Below, one piece after another: positions 45,801 through 53,755 of a DNA stretch of 57,190 bases. The stretch is from the NCBI GenBank assembly GCA_001460835.1, contig CYKH01000275.1, positions 1 through 57,190 of the forward strand, written 5' to 3'. Positions within the stretch are counted from its first letter, which is position 1. Each line of letters starts with the position of its first letter. Both the position numbers and the translations under genes were made by a program. Origin of the DNA: Bodo saltans. Lineage: Eukaryota; Euglenozoa; Kinetoplastea; Eubodonida; Bodonidae. The notes under the pieces were generated by a model, which was given only the letters and a program-made list of their open reading frames with translations, had not been told where the DNA came from and made no database searches.

Positions 45801-46499
45801 CTTCTCGAGAAATTCGTGCAGTGCGCTTCGGATCAAAATATTGAAGCCGAAACGCTAGACCTTGTGACTAGCTGCACTGCATCGTTCCTTGCTGGGCAAC
45901 CATCGATCACAGACTTCATGGTAGCCCTCGGCTACACACAGAAGCTCTTCAAGATGATGGAATCAAAGGAAGCTGCTGTTGTGATCAGCGCTGCAAGAAT
46001 TGTTCATGAGGTGGCGAACTCGCGTGCTTGCGTCGAGAGCATGTCTCACTTCGACCCTGTTTCGTCTATCATGGTAGCGTTCGAAAAGCTGCCAGATGAA
46101 ATCACGTTGATCATGGACACCTTGGAACGTCTTGTGACGCGATCTTCAGAGAAGGCAAATATGATCAAACTTGCTCTGAGCGCTAAAGTTCCACAGCGTC
46201 TCTTGGCTCTCCTGGAGACAGGCATGTCAAACTGCGCTCAACCTGCTGCTGCCCGAGCAATCGTCGTAAAGGTGATCAAGAGCATGCTTGGAGCTAATGA
46301 TCCAATTTACGGTCCTCAGCTCGTGTCCATATTGGAAGCAAACCCTGTCTGGTTGAAGTTCAAGGACCAGAGTCATGACCTCTTCCTTACGAACACGCAG
46401 TTTGGAGGTTATCTCACCGGCCCAAGTCGACAGCCAGTATTGTCACTGGCGGCGCCTCCAGCCTCCATGAACGACTCCGAACCTCCGCCGCTTGACTAG
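39867..46499 (+). CDS. DNAJC13: RME-8/DNAJC13 endosomal J-domain protein
   Basis: This is a 2210-residue orthologue of RME-8, a peripheral endosomal protein that recruits Hsc70 to control clathrin and retromer/SNX dynamics in endosome recycling. The N-terminal 115 residues form the PH-like lipid-binding region (YVVVKSSWKGKYTRVL). Long helical armadillo-like segments follow, with IWN-type repeats (DLIWNHNTR, TFLWNNQSR, LVWNAERR). A GYF_2-like module is at about 966-1015 (WHFTNKQGEKCDPVSFSQL). The J domain is central, at about 1290-1345, with intact HPD at 1320-1322 (IYHPDKNPNG). The order and size match animal and plant RME-8 (about 2200-2500 residues). ATG 39867 is 20 bases after the acceptor. 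It is the largest housekeeping gene in the window and has no frame breaks. Confidence 0.95.
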   Translation: MSSIAAPATQAKPRHHKDAEDYTSRYVVVKSSWKGKYTRVLCISPTKCATINPNSVFKATNEWDYQNSFLDLLAVPKTPADILLIKRKSGKKEEQQFTCMSSAERAALLTDIQRYREKFDTQYKVNAGRHSFQARKYRSNEEFGNCQLVLTSTGISQRGIDGKEVGHYYYMHINALTVMGDNPNGLVISYGKQNKLHQYQIEAPKEFINLTKDYAARYVGVTHIRETDKVHQQHFDTHRLGVAREKLVSTGEFVVTKSTPKHPDVPVRRLLSTTAECIVERDPATYNCVSAYLLQDVYALVRCEEDAQKFYVEYKDPHVIKTYMSPTRDAVLAHIVDSCRHVGNTNVSVTMEVVNRGLRAAPLNALVEEEIESTLLRCLIEPQKGGGPTAMPFSEVVEFFNANVEYNGLRFTENRDGLFAENREKLIFGALMALLDNFPKSDDPHVIVQQFYALRRLCVTRIGFSSAAIVPTLVKGVGAVCVRALKMHHTAVAHAVIDFLNTLMTPHHDHYEPIHEQINKNRMLASDSFLKHLLTLLRGHIESDSGALVIQALLDFFVSSICPPYSDATDETIFGNVMTQVVDTIGKSLYQLLGHTCKAIRFSSGMIIRVIMEEGSEDQFFMMQRAALSEGGFLRMFSVSGFSNDREMRDLARKLVSYWTFDNQTSQDLLRRMVPITMLHFLQSKDQPPASELEKVRTLGVKIMSDEFREAKSGWFKKRFHPKDTLDSNAPQENVVITRARLISVKPTLNWTLFFYQLKNDHARPDLIWNHNTRNELRESLEGEIAAFQLGADMRREKAISWNYQEFEVTYPSLVDELKIGHHYPRLLFESQNPVISRPKEFFNDLYHRFLLVQDFNMKIQCLHGMSLLYKHYAEEIGQFNDIEYMVQMLEAAAHPLFRDRMLLFISQLLRARLNVKPFIDCNGVKPLMDLLTLAHLHIDRPQIHNVANALEFTGSPIDLQDQEKEWHFTNKQGEKCDPVSFSQLRKLYAEGTILPTTKVWAQGLGGWKDFKEVQQLRWGIMHKDLPGVLTLSEVTCNILDIFMLLCAYYPTRDPDGSVMQPLPKVKRYLSDPSVLPHIVQLLLTFDPTICSRVHSLLFMLMEDNPLMPRFFLSGAFFFSLMYMGSDVLPLCRLLSLAHRKQSFQIAHDNEIIRTSVLSPLLPPALVCFLHNHGPERFADIFLGEYETPEAIWGKDMRRYLVEKIAAHVSDFTPRLLGNCRAQYQYCPIVGVEYAQLENELFCSQYYLRHFCDFAKYPNWPVQDPIALMRDVLCAWKLELEKEPCTLSKESCLEELEMTETSPTTTQVRKAYFKLAAIYHPDKNPNGRERFEKIQAAYEFLASDKVVSNAPDPKRISLILKTQSILFSRFSDVMSKYKYAGYALLLKLIQMEYDDPEMLRKDVILMDPATELCFHTVNNVPLNTDELLHEGGLALLTTVMTRCFEMMTPSITDTEIQSRIAKHCMKTLHVSANFPDCRERIKDLPMVPHLAARGIAFEKAPGLSRASIHCAESLCLEESLQQAVTEAGAIWHLLLFVFRYDYTLEDSGVQTNEENHTQLFANRAAKGALRTIYALAGFRPGDSYIESKPNVTLYRLLSQLLTPFIVKKMRTLPESEDVILKLVNSNHETPTFLWNNQSRTELMDYIKNNSNKCRDAGPHSTDLPSLACEDFGYSAHQKELIVGTIFVRIYNLQPLFKLEEPHEFFQSLITRVQEHEGETNNLDLAMMLEAMVHVMTSYPSVHTIAEQYMVVLVRALQFKSKEVILAAFHALSKAASFPACVESLGKIPTVISDITLALAEGGDAVFGNALELIRQIMSDRVMVQQALERGFYVVLLHMFAVSRKQESREEACVCMAKACSDKLHGPKVFLRSCKLIPGVFIETMKENPTQSCQMFETWQENPELVWNAERRDRCVELLSKLRSNILEAVAADPAVYWKLPDDAAHERPEDIQVGGVYLSLFLKQPNWSVRKPKDFLIALLEKFVQCASDQNIEAETLDLVTSCTASFLAGQPSITDFMVALGYTQKLFKMMESKEAAVVISAARIVHEVANSRACVESMSHFDPVSSIMVAFEKLPDEITLIMDTLERLVTRSSEKANMIKLALSAKVPQRLLALLETGMSNCAQPAAARAIVVKVIKSMLGANDPIYGPQLVSILEANPVWLKFKDQSHDLFLTNTQFGGYLTGPSRQPVLSLAAPPASMNDSEPPPLD

Positions 46500-46827
46500 A
46501 GAGGATGTCAAGCATTTCTCCGGTCAAACCCCCCGGTTATTAGCGATAATGTTTGAAGTGAGAGATGAAGAATCCGTTTGAGAGTGTGGTTGTGTTTTTT
46601 TGAGAAATACAGAGAATGAATGTTTGCCGACTTGCTCGTCGCTTATGCGTATTTGAAAACAAAAAAGCTGATGTGGAGTTGTCGATGAACAATTGACTGA
46701 TAATGTTTTCGTCACACAAGAACGATTGAGCTTTCTTACCAATGCAGCACCGCAAACACAGCAACACAATAATAATAAGAATCCCTTCGAGCAACGTTAA
46801 CAAAATCGACGCTGATACGACACACAA
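46500..46827 (+). other. Intergenic region before the methyltransferase gene
   Basis: No gene is seen in 328 bases. Minus-strand ORFs are hydrophobic shadows of T- and A-rich UTR sequence. A pyrimidine tract ends AATGCAG at 46747, 80 bases before ATG 46828. Confidence 0.55.
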
Positions 46828-47547
46828 ATGAATGCAAAATCCTTTGAGAGCGAAGAGTATTGGACGGAACGCTACAACGATCCGCAGCAACGCCGCGGTC
46901 AGCTCTTCGACTGGTACATTATCTCATTCGCGAAGCTAGCTGACATCATCGGGCCAGTTCTTCTCCAACAATTTGCAGTAGATGATCACGATGAGAATAA
47001 CGCAACCAACGCGATTCTTAGATCATCTCCAGTCGCGCTGATTGACGTTGGTTGTGGCAATAGCCCATTTCTTACAGACGCCGCGGCTTACGTCAAGGCG
47101 CATTGCCGCTCACCACTTATTAACGAAAAAGTGTTCATCGGAACCGATTTCAGTGAAGTCGCCGTGTTGGAGCAGTCTCAGTTGCTGTCTCGCAATACTG
47201 AAGTGGAAAACATGCAAGTTCGCTTCACTCACGCGGATGCCAGGATGACAATTGGTGCTGAGGAATCATCTGTTGCAGTTGTTATGGACAAGGCTACACT
47301 GGATGCCGTAGATTGTAGCGGCAACGAAGAAAATGCGTCGGCGGTGGTGTCAACTTGTGTGAAGAGCTTAGTACCTGGTGGTTATTTCTTTTCACTGACG
47401 TGTCGGCCTGCTGCCCGAAGGACCGAAACAATCCTAAGAGGGATTACGACCTCAGGTGTTCAATGCGAACACATTTCTACAGTATCACTTAACAACGACC
47501 CTGTGTCACCGTCACATTTGCTTATTTTCAAACGGAGTGCTGAATAG
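46828..47547 (+). CDS. Class I SAM-dependent methyltransferase, METTL13/CSKMT-like
   Basis: This is a 239-residue methyltransferase. It begins with EYWTERYNDP, typical of the METTL13/EFM4/CSKMT group. Motif I is IDVGCGNSP near residue 71, then an acidic loop IGTDFSEVAV, motif DARM, the group-typical DKATLDAVDC near 155, and PGGYFFSLTCRP near 188. Members methylate lysines in eEF1A, citrate synthase and other proteins; the target of this one is not readable. The length fits a single-domain enzyme, with no N-terminal mitochondrial presequence visible. A second long insert (residues 52-66, VDDHDENNATNAILR) is acidic. Confidence 0.82.
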   Translation: MNAKSFESEEYWTERYNDPQQRRGQLFDWYIISFAKLADIIGPVLLQQFAVDDHDENNATNAILRSSPVALIDVGCGNSPFLTDAAAYVKAHCRSPLINEKVFIGTDFSEVAVLEQSQLLSRNTEVENMQVRFTHADARMTIGAEESSVAVVMDKATLDAVDCSGNEENASAVVSTCVKSLVPGGYFFSLTCRPAARRTETILRGITTSGVQCEHISTVSLNNDPVSPSHLLIFKRSAE

Positions 47548-47809
47548 TCCCACAGCAGCCAACCAACTTGTTCATTCAATCTCTTAACGATTTTGTTCAT
47601 AAGAAGAATTGGACAAAGGTGAAAAGAGATTCGATGACATTAGGTGAGCTCTTCAGCAATCTTTTTTTTTCTTTTTTTTTGACTTGAAAAGGGCACAGCA
47701 AAGCAATCAAGGTGAAGAAACACAGCTTATCAGGACACAGAAATCCGATCGCCAAAACTTCAATCCAATCCAACCAGCAATCCACTTTCCAACCAACTTC
47801 TACAACACA

Positions 47810-48262
47810 ATGTACTCCAAGAACATTTACGTGAGCGAGAGCTCGATGAACTACTCTGACGCGAACCTTTCTGAGAGCGACGTTGACAGCCCGCTGTACA
47901 ACAACACTCCAATTAAGGGAAGCCGCAACAACTCCATCGACTACTCCAAGTTCAAGACGAAGGTGTGCCGCAACTACATGTTAGGGCTCCGATGCCCATT
48001 TGAGGACCGTTGCGCATTCTCTCACGGACCGATTCCTCGCAGCAACTCCGCCTCTGTTGCTGCCCCGCCACCACCACCATCCTACGCTGACTCTGTCAAT
48101 GAGAGCGCAATTGCTGATGCTGACGCTGATGCTCCACCAACCTACGAGAACTTCCTGACCACCGAGTCACCAGACTGCTCTCAACCCCCGTCCCCACCCC
48201 AGTACCCCTCGAAGTACCGCTACGACCCCTACTCTTGCCAAGGCGTCATCTTCGAGAATTGA
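47810..48262 (+). CDS. Small CCCH zinc-finger RNA-binding protein (ZFP type, PPxY motif)
   Basis: This is a 150-residue protein with one CCCH finger, C-x8-C-x5-C-x3-H (CRNYMLGLRCPFEDRCAFSH, near residues 53-72). Upstream is IDYSKFKTKV, matching the paralogue at 49949. A Pro-rich stretch, PPPPPPSY, and a second PPTY are PPxY motifs that can bind WW domains; kinetoplastid ZFP1-3 regulators work in such pairs to control developmental mRNAs. The C-terminus reads YRYDPYSCQGVIF, close to the MKT1-binding motif. The start ATG 47810 lies 119 bases after an acceptor in the double T-run region (AG 47691). The spacer downstream is nearly 1.7 kb, suggesting a long regulatory 3' UTR. Confidence 0.88.
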   Translation: MYSKNIYVSESSMNYSDANLSESDVDSPLYNNTPIKGSRNNSIDYSKFKTKVCRNYMLGLRCPFEDRCAFSHGPIPRSNSASVAAPPPPPSYADSVNESAIADADADAPPTYENFLTTESPDCSQPPSPPQYPSKYRYDPYSCQGVIFEN

Positions 48263-49948
48263 TCGGTTTGAACGTGATTATCCCACTTCAACAGCATGGA
48301 CGTGTGCTCGCGCTTGGTGAGGATTTGATACTGTGGCGAGGAAGCAACTGAACGAGACTATGTGCAACGACAGAACTCGGTACTGTTTGCGATCTTGAAA
48401 CTTGAGACGATCCTACACGCGAATCCCCTCAAACCCTTTCTATTTTTACTTTATTTTTCAATTTTCCGTCGTTTAAAGCAGTCTGTGTGAACCTGCAAAA
48501 AAAAAAACAAAAAAAAACATACAACCAAAACAAAACAAAAGCACAGGTCTGGAACTACCTGCGCTCACTGCATGGTGCTTGGGTTCTTTCTTGTGCCTCA
48601 AATAGTGTGACTAAGAGCTCAAGAGAGAGAAGCATGTGTTACTGAGACAGGTGCTCCTTTTTTTTTCTTTTCTCGTATCTTCCCTCCTCGCCCCTCCCTT
48701 TCAGTCCCTCCACCCTCTACAGCTACGCTTTTTACAAAAAAAAATACAATTGCAAGCACCTAGACAAAAAATGTAAGACTAGTGCTCAATTCGCCCTCGC
48801 ATTTTAAAAAAAGAGTGATGCTAGAGAGCTCCTCCGAAACACAGTATTTTAATACGAAGACGATTTGCCGTGTTGCAAGAAAAAGTTTGAAGATCTTGCT
48901 TTTGCAGGTGAGAGAACGTCAATTTCGGAAGCCAGAGTTTTGATACTGAAAAATCGTGCACGATTCCCCGGTTATGTGAAATAAAAACAACAAATCAAGG
49001 AAAAAAAGTGCGAATTACTAGCCGTGCATGTTGCAGTGTTGAGGGGAAGACTAGAACTACGAGCAAACGTAGCGAACGCGTTTCAAACTGGAAGAAAACT
49101 AAAGGAGAGTGTGGTTACGTTACAAACATGTGCTTCTTTCAAGTTTTCAAGCAAAGCCTCTTTTCCTTACCTAGTGGCACACTTAGTGTACAGGCAAAAG
49201 CTCGAAAGAAAGCAGTTTACGCACTCCGCCGACGAACGAGAGCAGAACGAAAGAACATTATTGGTAGCTTCGCAAACAAAAAAAAAGAAGGAGAAAACGT
49301 ATCAACGAGACCCTCGTCTCACAAAAAAAAAATCCTGCGGCAAAAGAGCTATTATGTGTGCTTCGCAAAGCTCAAAAAATATTGAACGGAGACAAAAAAA
49401 ACAAGGATGAAACACAAAGGTGGCTTGAAAAGAAAACGAAGAACGAAAGACATGAAGTGAGTTTGGATTTCAGGAATGCCCTCTGGACACAGTTTCTTTC
49501 TCAGGAAGCAACAGCCTTCTTCCTAGTCCAGACTTTTTGTGGCTCTCGTTCCTCATTTTCACGATTCCTTCTATTGAGCTCATAGTGTTGTTTTTTGGAA
49601 GAAGAAAAAAAAAGAGTTTTGATGGATGCAAGAAACCACGTGGCATTATCCACTTTGTGTGGCAAAGGGATATTTCAGTGGGCGCTTGCAATATCATTAT
49701 TCGCACGTCTCAACTCAAATCAAAAACACCTTGAGAGACTTTCACTCGTCATTGTGTCGCTGAATAATTCATTATCATTCCATGTTTTCTTCATCTTTTT
49801 TTTTGTAGCCCAGAGAACCATTGTCGCGTAGCAGATCTTTTTTTTCGCTGCCGTGGAAGTTCTAGAACAGTCGGCAAAACAACAAGCAAGAAGAAAAAGT
49901 CAATCCCTTCGCTTACGCGTATTATTATTGTGTTTGATCTGCAGAAAG
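48263..49948 (+). other. Long non-coding spacer between the two CCCH genes
   Basis: This is a 1.69-kb stretch without a credible gene. It holds A-rich blocks (48497-48540, 49278-49345, 49393-49405), a 66-base C/T-rich tract ending CTACAG at 48722, a second strong T-run acceptor (AG 49808) and the acceptor GATCTGCAG (49944) next to the second CCCH gene. Overlapping 125-128-codon ORFs near 49008-49410 encode Lys/Arg-rich low-complexity products from purine-rich DNA and are rejected. I infer a long 3' UTR, with possible alternative splice sites. Confidence 0.65.
49933..49944 (+). promoter_or_regulatory. Predicted trans-splice acceptor for the second CCCH gene
   Basis: TTTGATCTGCAG lies four bases before ATG 49949. 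A stronger tract (AG 49808) lies 140 bases upstream, so the 5' UTR may vary in length. Confidence 0.5.
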
Positions 49949-50629
49949 ATGGACCCTTCGATGAACGCTCCACCACCACCACCACCCCCACCACCGTCCT
50001 ATGCATCTGCAACGCACGACATTGATGGTGCATACAGCGGTGGCAATGGCTACGCTCCGCAACAGCAGAGTGGTCCTATTCACAGCCCCACACGCCGTGG
50101 GCCCCCCGTCACAGACGGTGATGGATTTAGTGAGTCAATTGATCCAGCAAAGTACAAAACAAGATTGTGTCAAGCGTACATTATGGGAACTCACTGCACC
50201 TTTGGTGCACGATGTGCATTTGCTCATGGCAACTCTGAACTGCGCCACCACTCTACGTCTTCCCCAACTCCTGCTCAGCTCCCGCCTGCGCCGCAACAAC
50301 AGCAGCAGCAGCAAGCACCGCCTCCCCCACCTCCATCGTACAACGACTTCCACCACCATCACTACAGTGCTGGCCCCTCTTCGCCGCTTCACTCACGCCC
50401 TCAGACGCCAAGAGGTGCTCCAACATTTGGTGGCGGTTCTGCTGATGCACTTCTCTCGCCTACGCGTGGGATCCATCCTCGCAACTCCCTTCCAGGCTCT
50501 CCAGTGACGGCTGGAGATCAGATGGTGTATCCAACTGCTGCCACTCAACGCTTCCGCAACGAGCCCTACTCGCCTTCCGGTTTTGTTTTCCAAGGCAGTA
50601 ACGGTGGCGAAGACGACAAGCAAGAGTAG
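49949..50629 (+). CDS. CCCH zinc-finger RNA-binding protein, paralogue of the upstream gene
   Basis: This is a 226-residue protein. One CCCH finger, C-x8-C-x5-C-x3-H (CQAYIMGTHCTFGARCAFAH), follows IDPAKYKTRL. The same framework in the neighbouring 47810 gene (ID-x-x-K-[FY]-K-T, then Y-[IM]-[ML]-G, then R-C-A-F-[SA]-H-G) shows that the two arose by duplication. Pro runs ending in PPSY occur at both the N-terminus (residues 7-17) and after a Gln run (about 110-130), giving two PPxY motifs. The C-terminus has FRNEPYSPSGFVF, the counterpart of YRYDPYSCQGVIF in the paralogue. It is likely a cytoplasmic regulator of mRNA stability or translation. Extensive disordered, Ser/Pro-rich sequence lies between the finger and the C-terminal motif. 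Confidence 0.88.
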   Translation: MDPSMNAPPPPPPPPPSYASATHDIDGAYSGGNGYAPQQQSGPIHSPTRRGPPVTDGDGFSESIDPAKYKTRLCQAYIMGTHCTFGARCAFAHGNSELRHHSTSSPTPAQLPPAPQQQQQQQAPPPPPPSYNDFHHHHYSAGPSSPLHSRPQTPRGAPTFGGGSADALLSPTRGIHPRNSLPGSPVTAGDQMVYPTAATQRFRNEPYSPSGFVFQGSNGGEDDKQE

Positions 50630-51575
50630 TGTTTATTCAGCGATGGCGAAGCAAGCAAAAAGAAAACGAAGTATCAAAAGCAAAGAACAGATGTGTTCCC
50701 TTTTTTGTTTGATGCTCGATTTCAACCGTTTTTTTGCATATGTGTGTGGGAGTGGTGAAGGCAATTCATCGATCTTTTTGTGTTTGGTGCATCCTCGATT
50801 GGCTGTTTGCAACTTGAGCCAAAGCAACTGATGGCGATGCCCCAAAATTCGAAGAAAAATGCAATTACAGAAATATGGTGAAGTGCGAAATGAGTCTTTC
50901 AGCTCTATCGGTATAGTTAGTTGTTGAACCTCACTTGTTCACATCTTCACATTTATTACTATTGATTGCATGTTTTCTTCGCTTTGGTGATGTCGCGACA
51001 CTCCCTTTTCCTTTCACTCGAGCATCGCGCATCGATGCTTCACCACGTTTTCCACTTTGCCCCCTTCACTTTTCTTTTGATTTACTCTCTCCCCTCTATT
51101 TTCCCTCCTCTCCTGACCTCGTGGTTCTCGTGCGAGCTGTGGTTACGTCTCGAGTTTGAAGAAATGCAGAGAATGTTGTTCTCACAATTTGTGTGCTTAC
51201 ACGTGTGGACCAGTGAATTTCTCAGTTCAACGAACCATGAAACCGAAAAATGCAAAGACAGGATCGCCAAAAACAGAAGCAAACCAAACAGAAAAAAAAA
51301 AACAGAAAAAAAAATGAGGGAAGCGAGGAGCTGAGACAATGATCGGTGGGCCTACATCGTAGAACCAAAAGAATTTGTTGAACTATTGTGCTGCTCATTA
51401 TCTGTGTTTTGTCTAACGCTCACGTATTTTGCTTGTTGCCTTCACACAAACACACGAAATTAAGAATTCAAAGCGTAGATCTTACTATAATTGCTGCTCT
51501 CTAAAGGTGTGATACATCCAGACTTCGACAAACAACACCATTCCCACAACCCTCTCCATCACACACATATCCGCA
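50630..51575 (+). other. Long non-coding spacer between the second CCCH gene and the RRM gene
   Basis: These 946 bases have no supported gene. Notable parts are a C/T-rich stretch (51056-51120), an A-rich block (51276-51315) and a pyrimidine tract ending CTCTAAAG at 51506, 70 bases before the next ATG. ORFs near 50935-51334 are translations of these simple tracts. I infer a long 3' UTR of the CCCH gene. Confidence 0.6.
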
Positions 51576-52556
51576 ATGACAAGCCTCCAGAATCTTTTCG
51601 TGACCAAACTTCCGAGGAACATCACTGACATTCACCTGCAGCAAGTGTTCGCCGAGTTCCGTCCTACAAGTGCCAAGGTCATGCTCGACGCCGCCTCTGG
51701 AAAGAGTAAAGGCTTCGGTTTTGTTCTTTTCGACTCCTTAGAGCAGGGTACTAAGGCATTCGACGCCATGAACCACAAGCACGTGAACGTAAATGGCCAC
51801 GGCTTCACGCTCAACATTTTCCCCTCGAAGCACGATGGAAAGACCGCAAGCATGGAATCCAATGCACTCTATATTCGCAACATCCCCACATCCATGTCGA
51901 AGCAAGGTGTCGAGCAGTTCCTCAGTAACTTTGGTACCATGATCTACTGTGCAATGCGAGAGGACCATTACGGAAATCCGGTGTGGGTTGTGTATGTGGA
52001 ATACGACTGTGTCGACTGTGCTAAGACAACTCTCAAGGCCCTCCATGGCAGCACGTCTTACTTCACCAACGCCCCAGCCCCGATCCTTGCCAAGTTCGCA
52101 GATTGCGATGAAGCAAAACGTGAGCGCCGTCGCCGACGCGAAGAAACGCGACAAGTTGCTTCGAAGAGCACCGACAACAAAGATGAGGCTGCCGCAGAAG
52201 AACACCACCACTCTGCCGCGGATGAAACCGTGGCGACAATTGCCGTTGCTGCTGCCCCCGTCGTCCACCATCACCACTCAGCCCCAGCTCCTCCATTACC
52301 TAGTGTCTCGATGTTTACCCCTGCTCCGGTCGTCGACCGCGCTGAAATCATTGCAGGGAAGACCATTCATACCAACCCACTCGGAGCTGCTGATAGCCAC
52401 GATGTATCTTTCCGCTCAGATTCCTACAGCTGGGCCAGCATGAGCAGCATGTACCGACACAACCCCTACGGCGGGACATTCGCCCAAGTCCGTACACCCG
52501 TCGTGGACCGCTCCAACGACAGTGGCAATGCCTCACCAGAAAATCATGCAAACTAA
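51576..52556 (+). CDS. Two-RRM RNA-binding protein with C-terminal YRHNPY motif
   Basis: This is a 326-residue protein. RRM1 is at residues 5-85: RNP2 NLFVTKLP, RNP1 KGFGFVLF. RRM2 is at about 93-172: RNP2 ALYIRNIP and a divergent RNP1 (PVWVVYVEY). A basic patch (KRERRRRREETR) follows, then a His- and Ala-rich low-complexity region (HHHH near 230), and the C-terminal YRHNPY (52452-52469). Small RRM proteins of this kind regulate mRNA decay and translation in kinetoplastids, which lack gene-by-gene promoters. YRHNPY fits the reported (Y/W/T)(R/T)H(N/D)PY motif of proteins that bind the activator MKT1, so it may promote expression of its targets. The start ATG follows an acceptor at 51506. Confidence 0.88.
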   Translation: MTSLQNLFVTKLPRNITDIHLQQVFAEFRPTSAKVMLDAASGKSKGFGFVLFDSLEQGTKAFDAMNHKHVNVNGHGFTLNIFPSKHDGKTASMESNALYIRNIPTSMSKQGVEQFLSNFGTMIYCAMREDHYGNPVWVVYVEYDCVDCAKTTLKALHGSTSYFTNAPAPILAKFADCDEAKRERRRRREETRQVASKSTDNKDEAAAEEHHHSAADETVATIAVAAAPVVHHHHSAPAPPLPSVSMFTPAPVVDRAEIIAGKTIHTNPLGAADSHDVSFRSDSYSWASMSSMYRHNPYGGTFAQVRTPVVDRSNDSGNASPENHAN

Positions 52557-53755
52557 CGACGTGGCGTAGTTGGATTTCTTAATTATTTTTTTTTTGGAGT
52601 GAACGTGCGTGACATATTGTTTTCCCATGTGTGTGTGTACGTGTTTATTTGTTTTCTTTTTTGTGATTTTTTTTTGGTTGAGCTAAGACCACAGGGTTTT
52701 CACTTGTTAGCTTGCGATGTTAGGTACGCTTGGTGGTCGCAAGACAATCTCTCAAAGTGTTTGCACTCGTGTTTCCCCTGTTTGTTGTTTTCCCTGTCCC
52801 CACCTCTCTGCGCGCACACCACTCCACTTTCTCGTGCTGAGAATTTTCATCGGCAATTATTTTTTTTGCCACTGTGTTGGACGGTGGATTGCAAGATCGC
52901 TTTTTATTTATTTTTGAGAATTAGGTTTGCGGATGCTTGTTTGGGGCTCTTATTTTAAAATTTCACCATATCCCGGCTTTGGCCATCAAAATCAACGACA
53001 ATCCCGCGTACAATCGCGATCATTTTTGGGTGAGAATCCTTTTCATGGTCTCGTTTGCATCGGGCGCTTTGGCTCCCTTCACCTCGTCTTATGACTTATT
53101 ATTTTTTAGTTTTGCTTTCTTGGATTTTCTTCCACCCGCTTCACTCCGCACTCATTTGGCGCGTCATTGCCCAACAGTGCTGACAACAACAACAGCAAGA
53201 AATCACACGTCTCTACCGGAAACTTGAAAGAACAAACTGACGGACGTGATAGCAAGAATATTTAAACACCGTGTCAGTGTTCCCCCTTTTTTCTCACAAA
53301 CAATCACACACAAAGTTATCAGTTAATTTCCATGACTCTTGTGTGTGCAATTATTTCTTCACTTTGCTTGCGATGAATGTTTCGTGTCGAGCCAGCTCAC
53401 GCGCAAAGTCATACGAAACTCGTTCGTTGCGAGCTCTTTTTTCAATTTTTTTCCCCTCCCCAAACATCCCCTACAATCAATGACCCCTTATTTTGTGATG
53501 TGGCCGGTTCTAGCCGCTGCAATTAACAAACAGAAATGAAATATGCCTGTCAGAAAAAAATGCATGTCGCTTCATAGCGTTGTCAGCCCTTTTGGGTAAA
53601 CGATGAGCCAGTGCGCAACCACTCGAGACGAATTCTGCGAGAAAATTCATAAAATTTAATTAACTGTTCTCTGCTGAGAGTGACAGTTTGTTTTCAACTT
53701 CTTTCGCTTGTTGCATTTCTCAAACAAATTAAACAGAGGCTACGTGTTTCTTGCG
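52557..53755 (+). other. Long non-coding spacer after the RRM gene
   Basis: This is a 1.2-kb stretch. It has T8-T9 runs near 52585-52593 and 52668-52676, a C/T-rich stretch (52768-52838), and an AT-rich segment near 53640-53665. The last part contains the acceptor AAACAG (53736) for the next gene. ORFs of 60-119 codons here lack domains and biased codon content, so I see no gene. The likely content is the RRM gene's 3' UTR and intergenic signals. Confidence 0.6.

Noticed and set aside
46540-46890. 116-codon minus-strand hydrophobic ORF
   Set aside because: It is the reverse complement of A/T-rich UTR and overlaps the methyltransferase start; no minus-strand gene occurs elsewhere.
49008-49410. 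Two overlapping 125-128-codon ORFs between the CCCH genes
   Set aside because: They come from purine-rich DNA with A runs; both products are Lys/Arg-rich with no domain, and the two frames overlap.
52599-53227. ORFs of 96-119 codons after the RRM gene
   Set aside because: They are hydrophobic, Phe/Cys/Leu-rich translations of T- and C-rich UTR sequence without conserved features.
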